From the NCBI GenBank assembly GCA_013298815.1, contig JAAFJF010000007.1, forward strand, positions 18,674-82,673: a stretch of 64,000 nt of DNA, read 5' to 3'. The DNA comes from Polaromonas sp. (GTDB lineage Bacteria > Pseudomonadota > Gammaproteobacteria > Burkholderiales > Burkholderiaceae_C). The notes under the pieces are model-generated. The model was not told where the DNA came from and searched no databases. It saw only the letters and a program-made list of their open reading frames with translations. Below, piece after piece: positions 53,093 through 63,068 of the stretch. Made by a program: the position numbers and the translations under genes. Position 1 is the stretch's first letter. Every line of letters begins with the position of its first letter.

Positions 53093-55219
53093 ATGTCCAA
53101 ACCCAAGCCAAAAGCCATCAACCCCGCCGAGATCGTTCCGGATTTACCGTTAGAGACGGGCACGTTCGTCAGTTACCCGAACTCGCCGTTTGAGTTGTAC
53201 CAGCCTTACCCGCCTGCTGGCGATCAGCCGCAGGCGATTGACAAGTTGGTGGAGGGGGTGAATGACGGGGAGGTGTTTCAGACGTTGCTGGGGGTCACGG
53301 GGTCGGGGAAGACGTTCACGATGGCGAATGTGATTGCGCGGTTGGGGCGGCCGGCTATTGTGTTTTGCCACAACAAGACGCTGGCGGCGCAGTTGTACAG
53401 TGAGTTTCGGGAGTTTTTCCCGAAAAATGCGGTGGAATACTTCGTCAGCTACTACGACTATTACCAGCCCGAGGCCTATGTGCCGCAGCGCGATTTGTTC
53501 ATCGAGAAAGACTCTGCCATCAACGAGCACATCGAGCAGATGCGGCTGTCGTGCACCAAAAGCATTTTGGAGCGGCGCGATGTGGTGATTGTGGCCACGG
53601 TGTCGGCCATTTACGGTATTGGCCAGCCCGAGGCGTACCACAAGATGATCATGACGCTGCGCACGGGCGACAAGCTGAACCAGCGCGATGCCATCATCCA
53701 GCTCATCCGCATGCAGTACAAACGCAACGACATGGACTTTTCGCGCGGCACGTTTCGGGTGCGGGGCGACACGATTGACGTGTTTCCGGCGGAGCATTCG
53801 GAGATGGCGGTGCGGATCGAGATGTTTGACGATGAGATCGAGTCGCTGCAGTTGTTTGACCCGCTGACGGGCAAGATCCGCCAGAAAATCCCGCGTTTCA
53901 CGGTTTACCCGAGCAGCCATTACGTCACGCCGCGTGACCAGGTCGTCACCGCGATTGAAACCATCAAAATCGAACTGGCCGAGCGGATTTCGCACTTTTT
54001 AAAAGAAGGCAAGCTGGTTGAAGCGCAGCGGATTGAGCAGCGCACGCGGTTTGACCTGGAAATGTTGACCGAAGTCGGCCATTGCAAAGGCATTGAAAAC
54101 TACTCGCGGCATTTGAGTGGTTCCAATCCTGGCGACCCGCCATCAACATTGACGGACTACATGCCCAAAGACGCGATGATGTTTGTGGATGAAAGCCACG
54201 TCACCATCGGGCAGTTTGGCGCGATGTATCTGGGCGACCGCTCGCGTAAATCAACCTTGGTGGAATACGGCTTTCGGCTGCCCAGCGCCATGGACAACCG
54301 GCCGCTGAAGTTTGCCGAGTTTGAGACCAAAATGCGCCAGGTGGTGCTGGTATCGGCCACACCATCGAATTGGGAAAAAGAGCACGCAGGGCAGGTGGTC
54401 GAGCAAGTCGTTCGACCGACTGGTTTGGTGGATCCCGAAGTCGAAGTACGCCCCGCGACCAGCCAGGTGGACGATGTGCTGCAGGAAATCCGCATTCGCG
54501 TCGAAAAATCCGAGCGCGTCTTCATCACCACGCTGACCAAGCGGATGGCCGAGCAGTTGACCGATTATTTGGCGGACAACGGCGTGAAAGTGCGCTATTT
54601 GCACAGCGATATCGACACCGTGGAGCGGGTAGAGATTTTGCGCGACTTGCGGCTGGGCGCGTTTGACGTGCTAGTCGGCATCAACCTGCTGCGCGAAGGT
54701 TTGGATGTGCCCGAGGTGAGTTTGGTGGCGATTTTGGATGCGGACAAAGAGGGTTTTTTGCGGTCTGAGCGGTCGTTGATCCAAACGATTGGCCGTGCAG
54801 CCCGAAATTTGAATGGTCGCGCTATTTTGTACGCCGACAAAATCACCGACTCCATGCGCCGCGCCATGGACGAAACCCAGCGCCGCCGCGATAAACAAAT
54901 TGCCCACAACACGCTGAACGGCATCACGCCGATGAGCATCAACAAGAAGATCAAAGACCTGATCGACGGCGTCTACAGCACCAAAGCTGGGCTGGAAATG
55001 GAGCGCCTGGAAAACGACGCCATGAACCGCGCCAAGGTGGAAGACATGTCCGAAAAAGACATTGGTCGCGAAATCAAGCGCTTGGAGAAGCTGATGATGA
55101 CGCATGCCAAGGATTTGGAATTTGAGAAAGCGGCGAGGGTGCGCGACCAGTTGCACATCTTGAAAGAGCAGGCGTTTGGCGCGCCTGGGACGGACAATAT
55201 TGTGTCTATTGAGAGGTAA
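53093..55219 (+). CDS. uvrB: UvrABC excision nuclease subunit B
   Basis: UvrB is the damage-verifying helicase-like subunit of nucleotide excision repair. The 708-residue protein has Walker [10 protein letters not shown] at about 60-70, the beta-hairpin region [25 protein letters not shown]-like DESHVTIGQ, and motifs [15 protein letters not shown] and [11 protein letters not shown]-terminal UVR domain (about 655-690) contains [27 protein letters not shown]. It is expected to be SOS-induced, in keeping with the LexA-like box. No Shine-Dalgarno precedes the ATG. Confidence 0.97.
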   Translation: MSKPKPKAINPAEIVPDLPLETGTFVSYPNSPFELYQPYPPAGDQPQAIDKLVEGVNDGEVFQTLLGVTGSGKTFTMANVIARLGRPAIVFCHNKTLAAQLYSEFREFFPKNAVEYFVSYYDYYQPEAYVPQRDLFIEKDSAINEHIEQMRLSCTKSILERRDVVIVATVSAIYGIGQPEAYHKMIMTLRTGDKLNQRDAIIQLIRMQYKRNDMDFSRGTFRVRGDTIDVFPAEHSEMAVRIEMFDDEIESLQLFDPLTGKIRQKIPRFTVYPSSHYVTPRDQVVTAIETIKIELAERISHFLKEGKLVEAQRIEQRTRFDLEMLTEVGHCKGIENYSRHLSGSNPGDPPSTLTDYMPKDAMMFVDESHVTIGQFGAMYLGDRSRKSTLVEYGFRLPSAMDNRPLKFAEFETKMRQVVLVSATPSNWEKEHAGQVVEQVVRPTGLVDPEVEVRPATSQVDDVLQEIRIRVEKSERVFITTLTKRMAEQLTDYLADNGVKVRYLHSDIDTVERVEILRDLRLGAFDVLVGINLLREGLDVPEVSLVAILDADKEGFLRSERSLIQTIGRAARNLNGRAILYADKITDSMRRAMDETQRRRDKQIAHNTLNGITPMSINKKIKDLIDGVYSTKAGLEMERLENDAMNRAKVEDMSEKDIGREIKRLEKLMMTHAKDLEFEKAARVRDQLHILKEQAFGAPGTDNIVSIER

Positions 55220-55255
55220 AAATCCCCCTCAAAGCCTTGATTTTGCGAGGCTCCA

Positions 55256-55380
55256 AAGCTTAAATCCCCCCTAGCCCCCTTTTTCAAAGTGGGGATCAAG
55301 TCAAAAGATAAGTCGAAAGAAGTGATCCTGGCGGCAGTCTTCCCACTTTGCAAAAGGGGGATTGAGGGGGATTTAAGCCT
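55256..55380. repeat. MITE-like inverted repeat with 40-bp arms
   Basis: The left arm (about 55256-55295, with AAATCCCCCC and TTTTTCAAAGTGGGGA) pairs with the right arm (about 55341-55380, with TCCCACTTTGCAAAAGGGGG and ATTGAGGGGGATTTAAGCCT). About 45 bases lie between. Similar C-rich and G-rich paired elements are frequent in many bacterial genomes as non-coding repeats. It follows the uvrB stop by 37 bases and could act as a terminator for uvrB. Confidence 0.8.
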
Positions 55381-55521
55381 TAGCTCACGTAAACATGCAA
55401 TAAATATGTCTCATTTTGAGAATCCATACATGACTACTCAGTTATTTTTGATACCAAACGGTATGAAAACGGATTGAATGGGAGTAAAATAAGCCTGTCG
55501 GGCAACTTTTCAGAGGATTAC

Positions 55522-55571
55522 CTGACTAATTAGCTCCACCTCTGTTATACTTGACTTAATTACTCGGTAAA
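55522..55571 (+). promoter_or_regulatory. iscR: iscR promoter with type 1 IscR-like site
   Basis: An extended -10 element TGTTATACT (55543-55551) lies 18 bases after a -35-like CTGACT (55522-55527). Overlapping the -10, the 25-bp segment 55547-55571 begins ATACTTGACT and continues TAATTACTCGGTAAA. It agrees with the recalled type 1 IscR consensus (ATASYYGACT ... AGTCRRSTAT) at most positions of the left half and several of the right. This implies autorepression of the operon by cluster-loaded IscR. Confidence 0.65.
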
Positions 55572-55626
55572 GACCATTTGGCTAGCAAAGCAAGGTTTTT
55601 ATAGGGTTAACCACTAGGATGCTGTT

Positions 55627-56172
55627 ATGAGACTCACAACAAAAGGCCGTTTTGCCGTTACCGCGATGATAGATTTAGCACTGCGCCAGACCAACGGCCC
55701 AGTGACACTGGCGACGATCAGCGAGCGCCAGCACATTTCCTTGTCATATTTAGAGCAACTTTTTGGTAAATTGCGTCGGGCGCAATTGGTTGAATCCACC
55801 CGTGGCCCTGGCGGCGGGTACACCCTGGCGCGCAACGCGGCTGATATTTCAGTCACTGACATCGTGATCTCCGTGGATGAGCCGTTAGACGCCACCCACT
55901 GCGAAGGCCGCGAAAATTGCCATGGAGAAGGTACGGGTAAATGCATGACGCACGACCTGTGGACCTCATTGAACAGTAAAATGACAGAGTTTTTAGACTC
56001 TGTATCGCTGCAAAAACTGATGGACGACCACCATGCGAAGGGCGGTGTTGAGGTAGTCAGTGCCCCAATTTCTAAACGTGGTATCTCCAGCATGCCAGTG
56101 CAAAAACCAGTGCGTACCAATGCTCCAAACTCGGTTTTCGCCTTGGGAGCTATGTATGCTGCCAAAGTGTAA
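55627..56172 (+). CDS. iscR: Iron-sulfur cluster regulator IscR
   Basis: The 181-residue Rrf2-family regulator has a winged helix at the N-terminus (MRLTTKGRFAVTAMIDLAL) and the cluster ligands Cys92, Cys98, Cys106 and His109 (CEGRENC ... CMTH). The ligand loop is two residues longer than in E. coli. Loaded with a 2Fe-2S cluster it represses the isc operon, fitting the IscR-like site upstream. The tail (about 150-181) is longer than usual and variable. It is the first gene of iscRSUA-hscBA-fdx. Confidence 0.96.
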   Translation: MRLTTKGRFAVTAMIDLALRQTNGPVTLATISERQHISLSYLEQLFGKLRRAQLVESTRGPGGGYTLARNAADISVTDIVISVDEPLDATHCEGRENCHGEGTGKCMTHDLWTSLNSKMTEFLDSVSLQKLMDDHHAKGGVEVVSAPISKRGISSMPVQKPVRTNAPNSVFALGAMYAAKV

Positions 56173-56220
56173 TTAATTTTTAAATTTTCTTAGCCAGTCA
56201 TTGATTTCACTACTAATTTT

Positions 56221-56251
56221 ATAGCTGCTTAGGCAATAAATACGCCGGCTA
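56221..56251 (+). repeat. 31-bp dispersed repeat, copy 12
   Basis: A perfect-looking plus-orientation copy, ATAGCTGCTTAGGCAATAAA followed by TACGCCGGCTA, in the 121-bp gap between iscR and iscS. It lies inside the operon, so it is transcribed and could affect mRNA processing between the two genes. Confidence 0.92.
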
Positions 56252-56293
56252 CAGCCATATTAAAGCCATATTTACTTTATTTGAGCAACTAAA

Positions 56294-57514
56294 ATGGAAG
56301 CTACCCCTCATTTCCCAATTTATCTAGACTACAGCTCTACCACACCATGTGATGGTCGCGTTGTTGATGCCATGATTCCTTGGTTGCGTGAACATCATGG
56401 CAACCCAGCTTCGCGTAGCCATGCTTGGGGTTGGGAGGCGGAAGCCGCCGTTGAAACCGCACGTGGCCATATTGCTGATTTGATTGGTGCAGACCCACGA
56501 GAAATCGTTTGGACATCTGGCGCGACTGAGTCGAATAACCTGGCCATCAAAGGCGCTGCGGGTTTCTACAAAACCAAAGGCAAGCACATCATCACCGTGA
56601 AAACCGAGCATAAAGCTGTGTTGGACACCTTCCGTGAGCTGGAGCGCCAAGGTTTTGAAGCAACTTATTTAGATGTCAAAGAAGACGGCTTGTTGGATTT
56701 GGACGTTTTCAAAGCTGCCATTCGTCCAGACACGATTTTGGCCAGTGTGATGTTTGTCAACAACGAAATCGGCGTGATTCAAGACATCACCGCCATTGGT
56801 AATATTTGCCGCGAACATGGCGTGATTCTTCACGTCGATGCCGCGCAGGCAACGGGTCGTATCGATGTTGATTTATCCAAACTGCCAGTCGATTTGATGA
56901 GCTTGACCTCGCACAAAACCTACGGCCCTAAAGGCATCGGTGCTTTGTACGTGCGCCGCAAGCCGCGCATTCGTTTGGAAGCGCAAATGCATGGCGGTGG
57001 TCATGAGCGCGGCATGCGTTCAGGCACATTGCCAACCCACCAGTGTGTGGGCATGGGCGAGGCTTTCCGCATTGCCAAGCTAGAAATGGCGTCTGACAAT
57101 GTGCGTATTCGTGCCCTGCACGAGCGCATGTTGAATGGTTTGAAAGACATAGACCAAGTATTTTTGAACGGCAATGCCGACAAACGCATTCCCCACAACT
57201 TGAACATGAGCTTCAACTATGTTGAGGGCGAGTCTTTGATCATGGGCATTAAAGGTTTGGCAGTATCGTCTGGATCGGCATGTACATCAGCTTCTTTAGA
57301 GCCTAGCTACGTGTTGCGCGCTTTGGGTCGTAGCGATGAATTGGCACACAGCAGCCTGCGCATGACGATTGGCCGCTGGACGACAGAAGCCGAAATCGAC
57401 TTCGCCGTAGAAACCATCAAACTCAATGTCGCGAAACTGCGCGACCTGAGCCCGCTGTGGGATATGCACCTAGAAGGCATTGATATTTCCACAATCCAGT
57501 GGGCCGCTCATTAA
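56294..57514 (+). CDS. iscS: Cysteine desulfurase IscS
   Basis: IscS takes sulfur from L-cysteine for Fe-S cluster assembly. The 406-residue PLP enzyme has the cofactor Lys208 in [12 protein letters not shown] and the catalytic Cys330 in [17 protein letters not shown], both aligned with the E. coli protein (Lys206, Cys328). The C-terminal residues bind IscU in known relatives. It has no clear Shine-Dalgarno. It is followed by iscU after 57 bases. Confidence 0.97.
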   Translation: MEATPHFPIYLDYSSTTPCDGRVVDAMIPWLREHHGNPASRSHAWGWEAEAAVETARGHIADLIGADPREIVWTSGATESNNLAIKGAAGFYKTKGKHIITVKTEHKAVLDTFRELERQGFEATYLDVKEDGLLDLDVFKAAIRPDTILASVMFVNNEIGVIQDITAIGNICREHGVILHVDAAQATGRIDVDLSKLPVDLMSLTSHKTYGPKGIGALYVRRKPRIRLEAQMHGGGHERGMRSGTLPTHQCVGMGEAFRIAKLEMASDNVRIRALHERMLNGLKDIDQVFLNGNADKRIPHNLNMSFNYVEGESLIMGIKGLAVSSGSACTSASLEPSYVLRALGRSDELAHSSLRMTIGRWTTEAEIDFAVETIKLNVAKLRDLSPLWDMHLEGIDISTIQWAAH

Positions 57515-57571
57515 GCGTTATTTGCGCTTTAAAGAAATTTGAAAATTCGAGAAATTTAAGAGGTAAATACC

Positions 57572-58000
57572 ATGGCTTATTCAGATAAAGTAATTGACCA
57601 CTACGAAAACCCACGCAACGTTGGCAGCTTTGAAAAAGGCGACGACTCTGTAGGCACCGGTATGGTGGGTGCACCCGCTTGCGGCGACGTGATGAAGCTG
57701 CAAATCAAGGTCAACCCGCTCACTGGCGTGATTGAAGACGCACGCTTTAAAACCTACGGCTGCGGCTCGGCGATTGCGTCCAGCTCGCTCGTGACCGAAT
57801 GGGTCAAAGGCAAAACGTTGGACCAAGCGGCAGCGCTCAAAAACAGCGAAATCGCCGAAGAGCTGGCTTTGCCACCGGTGAAGATTCACTGCTCCATCTT
57901 GGCTGAAGACGCCATCAAAGCCGCTGTGAGTGATTACAAGGCCAGACATCCCAATATGAACGGTTTGGCCACTGCCGATTCAGCCACAGCAGTTCATTAA
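57572..58000 (+). CDS. iscU: Fe-S cluster scaffold IscU
   Basis: The 142-residue scaffold keeps the cluster ligands Cys37, Cys64 and Cys107, with Asp39 and the LPPVK motif (100-104) that is bound by HscA. It is about 14 residues longer than E. coli IscU because of a C-terminal tail ([13 protein letters not shown]). It receives sulfur from IscS and iron from another donor. AGAGG lies upstream at usual spacing. Confidence 0.97.
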   Translation: MAYSDKVIDHYENPRNVGSFEKGDDSVGTGMVGAPACGDVMKLQIKVNPLTGVIEDARFKTYGCGSAIASSSLVTEWVKGKTLDQAAALKNSEIAEELALPPVKIHCSILAEDAIKAAVSDYKARHPNMNGLATADSATAVH

Positions 58001-58022
58001 TCTAAATAAAATACGCCACTTC

Positions 58023-58346
58023 ATGTCCGTCTCCCTCACAGAACCCGCTGCAAGACACGTCACCCGCTATTTAAATAAACGCGGTAAGGGCGTGGGCGTC
58101 AAGCTGGGCGTTAAAACCACGGGCTGTTCAGGCTTGGCGTACACCTTGGAATACATGGACGAGTTCGCACCTGAGGACACGATTTTTGAAGGCTTTGGCG
58201 TGAAAGTGGCTGTTGACCCGAAAAGCTTGGCTTATATCGACGGTACGCAGCTGGACTACGTGCGTGAAGGTTTGAACGAAGGCTTCAAGTTCAACAACCC
58301 GAACGAGCGTGACAAGTGCGGTTGCGGCGAGTCGTTTCGGGTTTAA
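58023..58346 (+). CDS. iscA: A-type Fe-S carrier IscA
   Basis: The 107-residue protein has the three ligand cysteines Cys35, Cys99 and Cys101 (TTGCSGLAY and CGCGESF) at IscA positions. It carries or inserts clusters made on IscU. Spacing of 22 bases from iscU and 23 to hscB indicates one operon. Confidence 0.96.
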   Translation: MSVSLTEPAARHVTRYLNKRGKGVGVKLGVKTTGCSGLAYTLEYMDEFAPEDTIFEGFGVKVAVDPKSLAYIDGTQLDYVREGLNEGFKFNNPNERDKCGCGESFRV

Positions 58347-58369
58347 GTTTTCTGGGTTAATTTTTTAAG

Positions 58370-58882
58370 GTGAATCTCCAATCTACAGATTTCGAGCTTT
58401 TCGAGATTCCAGCCCAGTTTGCCCAAGACCGAAGCGTCTTAGACGCTAAATGGAAAGACCTGCAGCGAGAAGCGCATCCTGACAAATTCGCAGCCCAAGG
58501 AGCAGCTGCCCAACGCATCGCGATGCAGTGGTCTGTTCGCATCAACGAAGCCTACAACCGCCTCAAAGATCCGCTAAAACGTGCGACTTACCTGTGTGAG
58601 TTGAACGGTGCACCTATTGAAGCCCACACCAACACATCCATGCCGCCGGCATTCATGATGATGCAAATCGAATGGCGGGAGGCACTGGAAGAGGCTGAAA
58701 CATCTGCAGAATTAGAAGAAATTGAACACCAGACGGCGAATTATAAGCGTGAGCAGCTATCAAAAATAGAGCAGTTTATCGATCTCAAACACGATTATGC
58801 AGCCGCTGCCAAAGAGGTTAGAGCACTGATGTTTGTAGCGAGGTTTGTCGGTGAAATCGAAGCACGGCTCGATAAAATATAA
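58370..58882 (+). CDS. hscB: Co-chaperone HscB
   Basis: The 170-residue J-protein has the HPD motif at residues 36-38 (REAHPDKFA) and a C-terminal helical domain that binds IscU in known relatives. It starts with GTG at 58370; TAAGG lies directly before it, so spacing is short. It stimulates HscA ATPase to release clusters from IscU. Confidence 0.94.
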   Translation: MNLQSTDFELFEIPAQFAQDRSVLDAKWKDLQREAHPDKFAAQGAAAQRIAMQWSVRINEAYNRLKDPLKRATYLCELNGAPIEAHTNTSMPPAFMMMQIEWREALEEAETSAELEEIEHQTANYKREQLSKIEQFIDLKHDYAAAAKEVRALMFVARFVGEIEARLDKI

Positions 58883-58913
58883 GCAACTCTTCCGCATAAA
58901 AATTATTTAGTTC

Positions 58914-60800
58914 ATGGCACTTTTACAAATTTCCGAACCCGGTCAAACACCCAACCCGCATGAGCGTCGCATCGCCGTGGGCATTGACTTGGGGACCACA
59001 CACTCGCTGGTGGCTGCTGTCAGAAGCGGCGCAGCGGAGTGTTTGCCGGATGACCAGGGTCGCGTGATTTTGCCCTCTGTGGTGCGCTATCTTCCTGATA
59101 ACAAACGACAAATTGGTTTTGAAGCCTTGGCGAATGTGGCTATTGATCCCCAGAACACCATTGCTTCTGTTAAGCGACTGATGGGGCGTGGTTTGTACGA
59201 TATTGGGCACCGTGAGAAATTACCCTACAAATTTGTAGAAGGAGAGGCTGCGTCCGGCATGGTCAGTCTTGATACGGTAGGCGGTGTCAAATCGCCCGTA
59301 GAAATCAGCGCCGAGATTTTGGCAACCCTTCGCTACCGTGCAGAAGACACGTTCAATGACGACCTGTTTGGCGCAGTCATCACCGTGCCGGCGTATTTTG
59401 ACGATGCGCAGCGCCAAGCAACCAAAGACGCGGCGCAGCTGGCGGGTATCAAAGTGTTGCGTCTTATTAATGAGCCGACCGCAGCAGCAATTGCCTACGG
59501 TTTAGACAACGCCAGCGAAGGTGTTTATGCCATCTATGACTTGGGTGGCGGTACGTTTGACATCTCGATTTTGCGGCTGACACAAGGCGTGTTTGAAGTG
59601 ATTGCCACCGGTGGCGACTCAGCGCTGGGTGGTGACGATTTTGACCGTGCTTTGGCAGATTTCATTTCAGCTGAAACTGGCTATTTACCAAGTACGGCAA
59701 GTGAAAAAGCTGCGCTACTCGTGGAAGCCCGTAGGTGTAAAGAAGTCCTTTCTGCTACAAATAATATAGCTTTTCAGGCAGTAAATACGCAGGCTATGGG
59801 CGAAAAAAGCACTAAAAGTGGTGTTTTTGAGCTTTTTAGAGAGCAATTCGTCGCTGCAACCCAGCATTTGACCGATAAAACCATCACCGCCGTCAAAAAA
59901 GCTTTACGTGACGCCAAGTTAAGCAAGGATGAGATCAAAGGCGTCGTGATGGTGGGCGGCAGTACCCGTATGCCGCACATCCAACAAGCGGTGGCCGATT
60001 TGTTTGGCAAACCACCGTTGACCAATGTAAACCCGGACGAAGTGGTCGCTTTGGGCGCGGCGATTCAGGCGAACCAACTTGCAGGGAACAACGGGGCAGG
60101 GGATTTGTTGCTGCTGGATGTGATTCCGCTTAGCTTAGGCATAGAAACCATGGGCGGCCTGGCCGAGCGCATTGTGCCTCGCAACCAGACGATTCCGACA
60201 GCGATGGCGCAAGACTTCACCACCTACAAAGATGGCCAAACTGCTTTGGCGCTGCATGTGGTGCAGGGTGAGCGCGATTTGGTGGCCGATTGCCGCAGTT
60301 TGGCACGCTTTGAACTGCGTGGCATTCCGCCTATGGCAGCCGGTGCGGCGAAGATTCGGGTGACTTTCACCGTTGATGCAGACGGCTTGCTCAGCGTTGC
60401 GGCTAAAGAACTTGGCAGTGGTGTGGAATCGCAAATTACCGTGAAACCGTCTTATGGACTCAGTGATGACCAAATTGCCACCATGCTGAAAGACAGCTTC
60501 AGCACTGCGCAGCAAGATATGAAGAGCCGTGCGCTGATTGAAGCTCGCGTCGATGCAGATCGCATGGTTTTAGCGACGCAAAGTGCCTTAGATATCGATG
60601 GACACCTGCTAAATGCAGATGAATCCAGCGTTATTGCTGCCTCAATAGCTGCGTTATTGATAGCAAAAGAAGCTGAGGATGCGGCGATCGTAGAAGCTGC
60701 AACGACAGATTTAGCCAAAGCGACGGAAGCTTTTGCTGCCATGCGCATGAACAGCGGCATTGCGAAAGCCTTGGCTGGAAAAAATATAGAAACTGTTTAA
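58914..60800 (+). CDS. hscA: Fe-S assembly Hsp70 chaperone HscA
   Basis: The 628-residue Hsp70 has the ATPase phosphate motifs [12 protein letters not shown] and [15 protein letters not shown], then [11 protein letters not shown]. The substrate-binding domain recognises the LPPVK motif of IscU. Two stretches resemble the 31-bp repeat: 59765-59795, reading [10 protein letters not shown] in a variable loop, and, more weakly, 60622-60652 in the helical lid. Both keep the frame. It lies between hscB and fdx as usual. Confidence 0.96.
   Translation: MALLQISEPGQTPNPHERRIAVGIDLGTTHSLVAAVRSGAAECLPDDQGRVILPSVVRYLPDNKRQIGFEALANVAIDPQNTIASVKRLMGRGLYDIGHREKLPYKFVEGEAASGMVSLDTVGGVKSPVEISAEILATLRYRAEDTFNDDLFGAVITVPAYFDDAQRQATKDAAQLAGIKVLRLINEPTAAAIAYGLDNASEGVYAIYDLGGGTFDISILRLTQGVFEVIATGGDSALGGDDFDRALADFISAETGYLPSTASEKAALLVEARRCKEVLSATNNIAFQAVNTQAMGEKSTKSGVFELFREQFVAATQHLTDKTITAVKKALRDAKLSKDEIKGVVMVGGSTRMPHIQQAVADLFGKPPLTNVNPDEVVALGAAIQANQLAGNNGAGDLLLLDVIPLSLGIETMGGLAERIVPRNQTIPTAMAQDFTTYKDGQTALALHVVQGERDLVADCRSLARFELRGIPPMAAGAAKIRVTFTVDADGLLSVAAKELGSGVESQITVKPSYGLSDDQIATMLKDSFSTAQQDMKSRALIEARVDADRMVLATQSALDIDGHLLNADESSVIAASIAALLIAKEAEDAAIVEAATTDLAKATEAFAAMRMNSGIAKALAGKNIETV
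59765..59795 (+). repeat. 31-bp repeat copy within hscA
   Basis: ATAGCTTTTCAGGCAGTAAA followed by TACGCAGGCTA matches the plus-orientation consensus at about 27 of 31 positions. It is translated in frame within a surface loop of the HscA ATPase domain, where the family varies in length. Confidence 0.75.
60622..60652 (-). repeat. Possible 31-bp repeat copy in hscA lid region
   Basis: The stretch around ATCCAGCGTTATTGCTGCCT and CAATAGCT resembles the minus-orientation form with several mismatches. It encodes [12 protein letters not shown] in the C-terminal helical lid. Chance similarity from Ala-rich coding DNA cannot be excluded. Confidence 0.35.
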
Positions 60801-60842
60801 TACATAAATAGTTGCATTCAAATACTTTAAGACAACACAGAT

Positions 60843-61181
60843 ATGGCCATCATCACCATTCTTCCCCACGCTGAATATTGCCCGAACGGCGCAACCATCA
60901 CAGCACCTGCTGGTACGTCGATTTGCGAGGCGTTGTTAGACAATAAAATCAACATCGAACACGCCTGCGATATGAGCCGTGCCTGCACCACATGCCACAT
61001 TATCGTGCGCGAAGGGTTTAAGTCTTTGGGGGAAACAGACGAAGAGGAAGACGATTTGCTGGATCGCGCCTGGGGTCTAGAGCCGAATTCACGCCTGAGT
61101 TGCCAAGCTATCCTTGCACAAACCAACGTGACGGTGGAGATTCCGAAATACTCCATCAACCACGCCAAAGAAAATCACTGA
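60843..61181 (+). CDS. fdx: 2Fe-2S ferredoxin of the isc system
   Basis: The 112-residue adrenodoxin-type ferredoxin has the cluster ligands Cys42, Cys48, Cys51 and Cys87 (CDMSRACTTC and LSCQ). It supplies electrons for cluster assembly on IscU. It closes the isc operon; dnaQ follows after 22 bases and may be read through. Confidence 0.96.
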   Translation: MAIITILPHAEYCPNGATITAPAGTSICEALLDNKINIEHACDMSRACTTCHIIVREGFKSLGETDEEEDDLLDRAWGLEPNSRLSCQAILAQTNVTVEIPKYSINHAKENH

Positions 61182-61203
61182 GAGCCACTAAGTACGAACA
61201 GAT

Positions 61204-61914
61204 ATGCGTCAAATATTCTTAGACACTGAAACAACGGGTTTGTCCGCCGCTAACGGCGACCGCGTGATTGAAATTGGCTGCGTTGAGTTGATCAACCGTA
61301 AATTGACCCGAAACAACAAGCATTTTTACCTCAACCCTGAGCGTGAAAGCCATGAGGACGCGCTGAAGGTGCACGGTATCACCAGCGAATTTTTAAAAGA
61401 CAAGCCAAAATTTGCTGAAATTGCAGATGAATTTTTAGAGTTTTGCGCTGGTGCTGAGATCATTATTCACAACGCGCCGTTTGACTTGAGTTTTTTAAAC
61501 AAAGAGTTGGAGTTGATCGGTAAGCCTTCGTTCAAAGGCTTTGTTACCAGCGTGACTGACACTTTGGTTATGGCCAAAGAGATCTACCCGGGTAAACGTA
61601 ATTCTTTAGATGCTTTGTGTGATCGTCTTGGCGTAGACAACTCTGGTCGTACACTGCACGGTGCGCTGTTGGATGCTGAGTTACTGGCGGACATGTATAT
61701 CAACCTCACGCGTGGGCAGGATGCCTTGCTGATAGATACTGCCGCAGGCCAAAATGCAGATGGTTCGGTGATTCAAGTTGATTTCAGCAGTTTCAAGCTA
61801 GATGTGCTTTTAGCGAACGAGCAAGAAACTGCGGCGCATGAAGATGTGTTGAACCAAATTGACAAAGCCAGTAAAGGCAAAACGGTGTGGCGGCAAGCGT
61901 CTGCGCCTGTTTAA
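61204..61914 (+). CDS. dnaQ: DNA polymerase III epsilon subunit
   Basis: DnaQ is the 3'-5' proofreading exonuclease of the replicative polymerase. The 236-residue protein has Exo I DTETTG (residues 7-12), Exo II HNAPFDLSFL and the DEDDh Exo III HGALLDAELLA. The C-terminal region binds the polymerase alpha subunit. It lies 22 bases after fdx. The promoter of the tRNA gene that follows overlaps its 3' end. Confidence 0.95.
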   Translation: MRQIFLDTETTGLSAANGDRVIEIGCVELINRKLTRNNKHFYLNPERESHEDALKVHGITSEFLKDKPKFAEIADEFLEFCAGAEIIIHNAPFDLSFLNKELELIGKPSFKGFVTSVTDTLVMAKEIYPGKRNSLDALCDRLGVDNSGRTLHGALLDAELLADMYINLTRGQDALLIDTAAGQNADGSVIQVDFSSFKLDVLLANEQETAAHEDVLNQIDKASKGKTVWRQASAPV

Positions 61915-61936
61915 CTGGTCGTAAAGCATGTATAAT
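61908..61936 (+). promoter_or_regulatory. tRNA-Val promoter
   Basis: A consensus -10 element TATAAT is at 61931-61936, 26 bases before the tRNA. A -35-like TGTTTA lies at 61908-61913 with 17-base spacing, within the last codons and stop of dnaQ. Confidence 0.6.
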
Positions 61937-61961
61937 CAGAGGCTGTACTGAACCAGATTCA

Positions 61962-62036
61962 GGGCGGTTAGCTCAGGGGTAGAGCACTGCATTCACACTG
62001 CAGGGGTCACAAGTTCGAAACTTGTACTGCCCACCA
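61962..62036 (+). tRNA. tRNA-Val (anticodon CAC)
   Basis: The 75-base sequence folds as a cloverleaf with acceptor stem GGGCGGT/ACTGCCC (one G-U pair), D-arm with GGGG, and anticodon stem CTGCA/TGCAG. The loop TTCACAC gives anticodon CAC (61994-61996), and the T-arm contains GTTCGAAAC. The CCA end is encoded (62034-62036). It reads the valine codon GUG. Confidence 0.96.
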
Positions 62037-62064
62037 AATTCAATCAAGAAGATGGTTATAAATC

Positions 62065-62097
62065 AAGGACTTAAGAGAAATCTAAGTCCTTTTTTTA
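62065..62097 (+). terminator. Rho-independent terminator after tRNA-Val
   Basis: AAGGACTTA (62065-62073) pairs with TAAGTCCTT (62083-62091), and a run of T follows to 62096. The nine-base-pair stem with a nine-base loop and T tract is a standard intrinsic terminator. Confidence 0.9.
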
Positions 62098-62186
62098 CGT
62101 CCCTATTTTGGTTTCCGCCCTGCACTCATCACAAAAAATACAGAGATGGTGTAATCTAGCGTCATTATTAAGCCAAAGTAATATCC

Positions 62187-63035
62187 ATGAGTGCAGCAGC
62201 CCGCGTCAAACCCGAAGACTTTTTTACCCCCGAAGAGTGGGCAAGTGTGTCTGCGCGTTCATCTTGGAAAGGCATAGCTGTTGTTCTACATTGTTGGGCT
62301 GTCATTGGTTTGGCAATGGTTGTCGGTGTGGTTTGGCCTGTAACTATTCCGCTGGCTGTGATGGTGATTGGCAACCGTCAGCTGGGTTTGAATATTTTGA
62401 TGCACGATGCCGCCCACGCACTGCTGCATGAGAATCGCAAGGTCAACGATTTCATCGCCTATTGGTTTTGTGCTCCTGAGCTTTTTATTTATCGCCCCTA
62501 CCATTTGCAGCATCACCGCTTTGTGCAGCAGTCGGAAGACCCAGATTTGGTTTTGTCAAAGCCTTTTCCCATCACGCGCACGTCACTGTGGCGCAAAGTC
62601 GTTCGAGATTTAACGGGGCAAACGTTTGTCAAACAATACAACAAAACCCGCATGTTCTACATCTGCAACGGTTTGGGCTTGTTGGCTTTCAGCTTGGCAG
62701 GCTTGTGGTGGGCGTGGGTGTTGATGTGGTTGTTGCCTATGATGACATGGTTGCCGTTGGTCAGCCGCCTTCGCAACATTGCCGAACATGCTTTGATTGT
62801 TGAAAACGGCACTGACCCGCTACGACATGCGCGGACGACGTATGCCAATTGGTTAGAGCGTGCATTTGTCGCACCGTATTGGGTAAATTACCATTGTGAA
62901 CACCACATGTTTACGCAGATCCCCTGCTGGAACTTGCCAACTGCGCATCAACTGTTGATTAAAAAAGGTGTGACAGCTCGTATGGAAATTCAAGCGTCTT
63001 ATCCTGCGGTTTTGAAATTGGCGACATCTGCCTAG
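62187..63035 (+). CDS. Fatty acid desaturase family protein
   Basis: This 282-residue membrane protein has the three His boxes of membrane desaturases: HDAAH, HLQHHRF and HCEHHMF. There are hydrophobic segments in pairs around residues 30-65 and 155-190. Such di-iron enzymes desaturate or hydroxylate acyl chains or carotenoid-like lipids. Closest recalled relatives in betaproteobacteria are annotated only as fatty acid desaturases, so the substrate is open. It stands alone after the tRNA terminator. Confidence 0.9.
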   Translation: MSAAARVKPEDFFTPEEWASVSARSSWKGIAVVLHCWAVIGLAMVVGVVWPVTIPLAVMVIGNRQLGLNILMHDAAHALLHENRKVNDFIAYWFCAPELFIYRPYHLQHHRFVQQSEDPDLVLSKPFPITRTSLWRKVVRDLTGQTFVKQYNKTRMFYICNGLGLLAFSLAGLWWAWVLMWLLPMMTWLPLVSRLRNIAEHALIVENGTDPLRHARTTYANWLERAFVAPYWVNYHCEHHMFTQIPCWNLPTAHQLLIKKGVTARMEIQASYPAVLKLATSA

Positions 63036-63068
63036 AACTGCTTTAAATAATTTTTGATTGTGATTGAT

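Larger units (their letters stand above)
55220..55626. other. 407-bp intergenic region between uvrB and iscR
   Basis: The first part holds a large inverted repeat (55256-55380), preceded by a partial related arm (AAATCCCCCTCAAAG at about 55220). From 55522 the region holds the iscR promoter and an IscR-like site. Between about 55385 and 55520 nothing recognisable was found. No gene is supported. Confidence 0.7.

Noticed and set aside
53150..53995. 281-codon minus-strand frame opposite uvrB
   Set aside because: Arg/His/Leu-rich translation with no motif, wholly inside uvrB.
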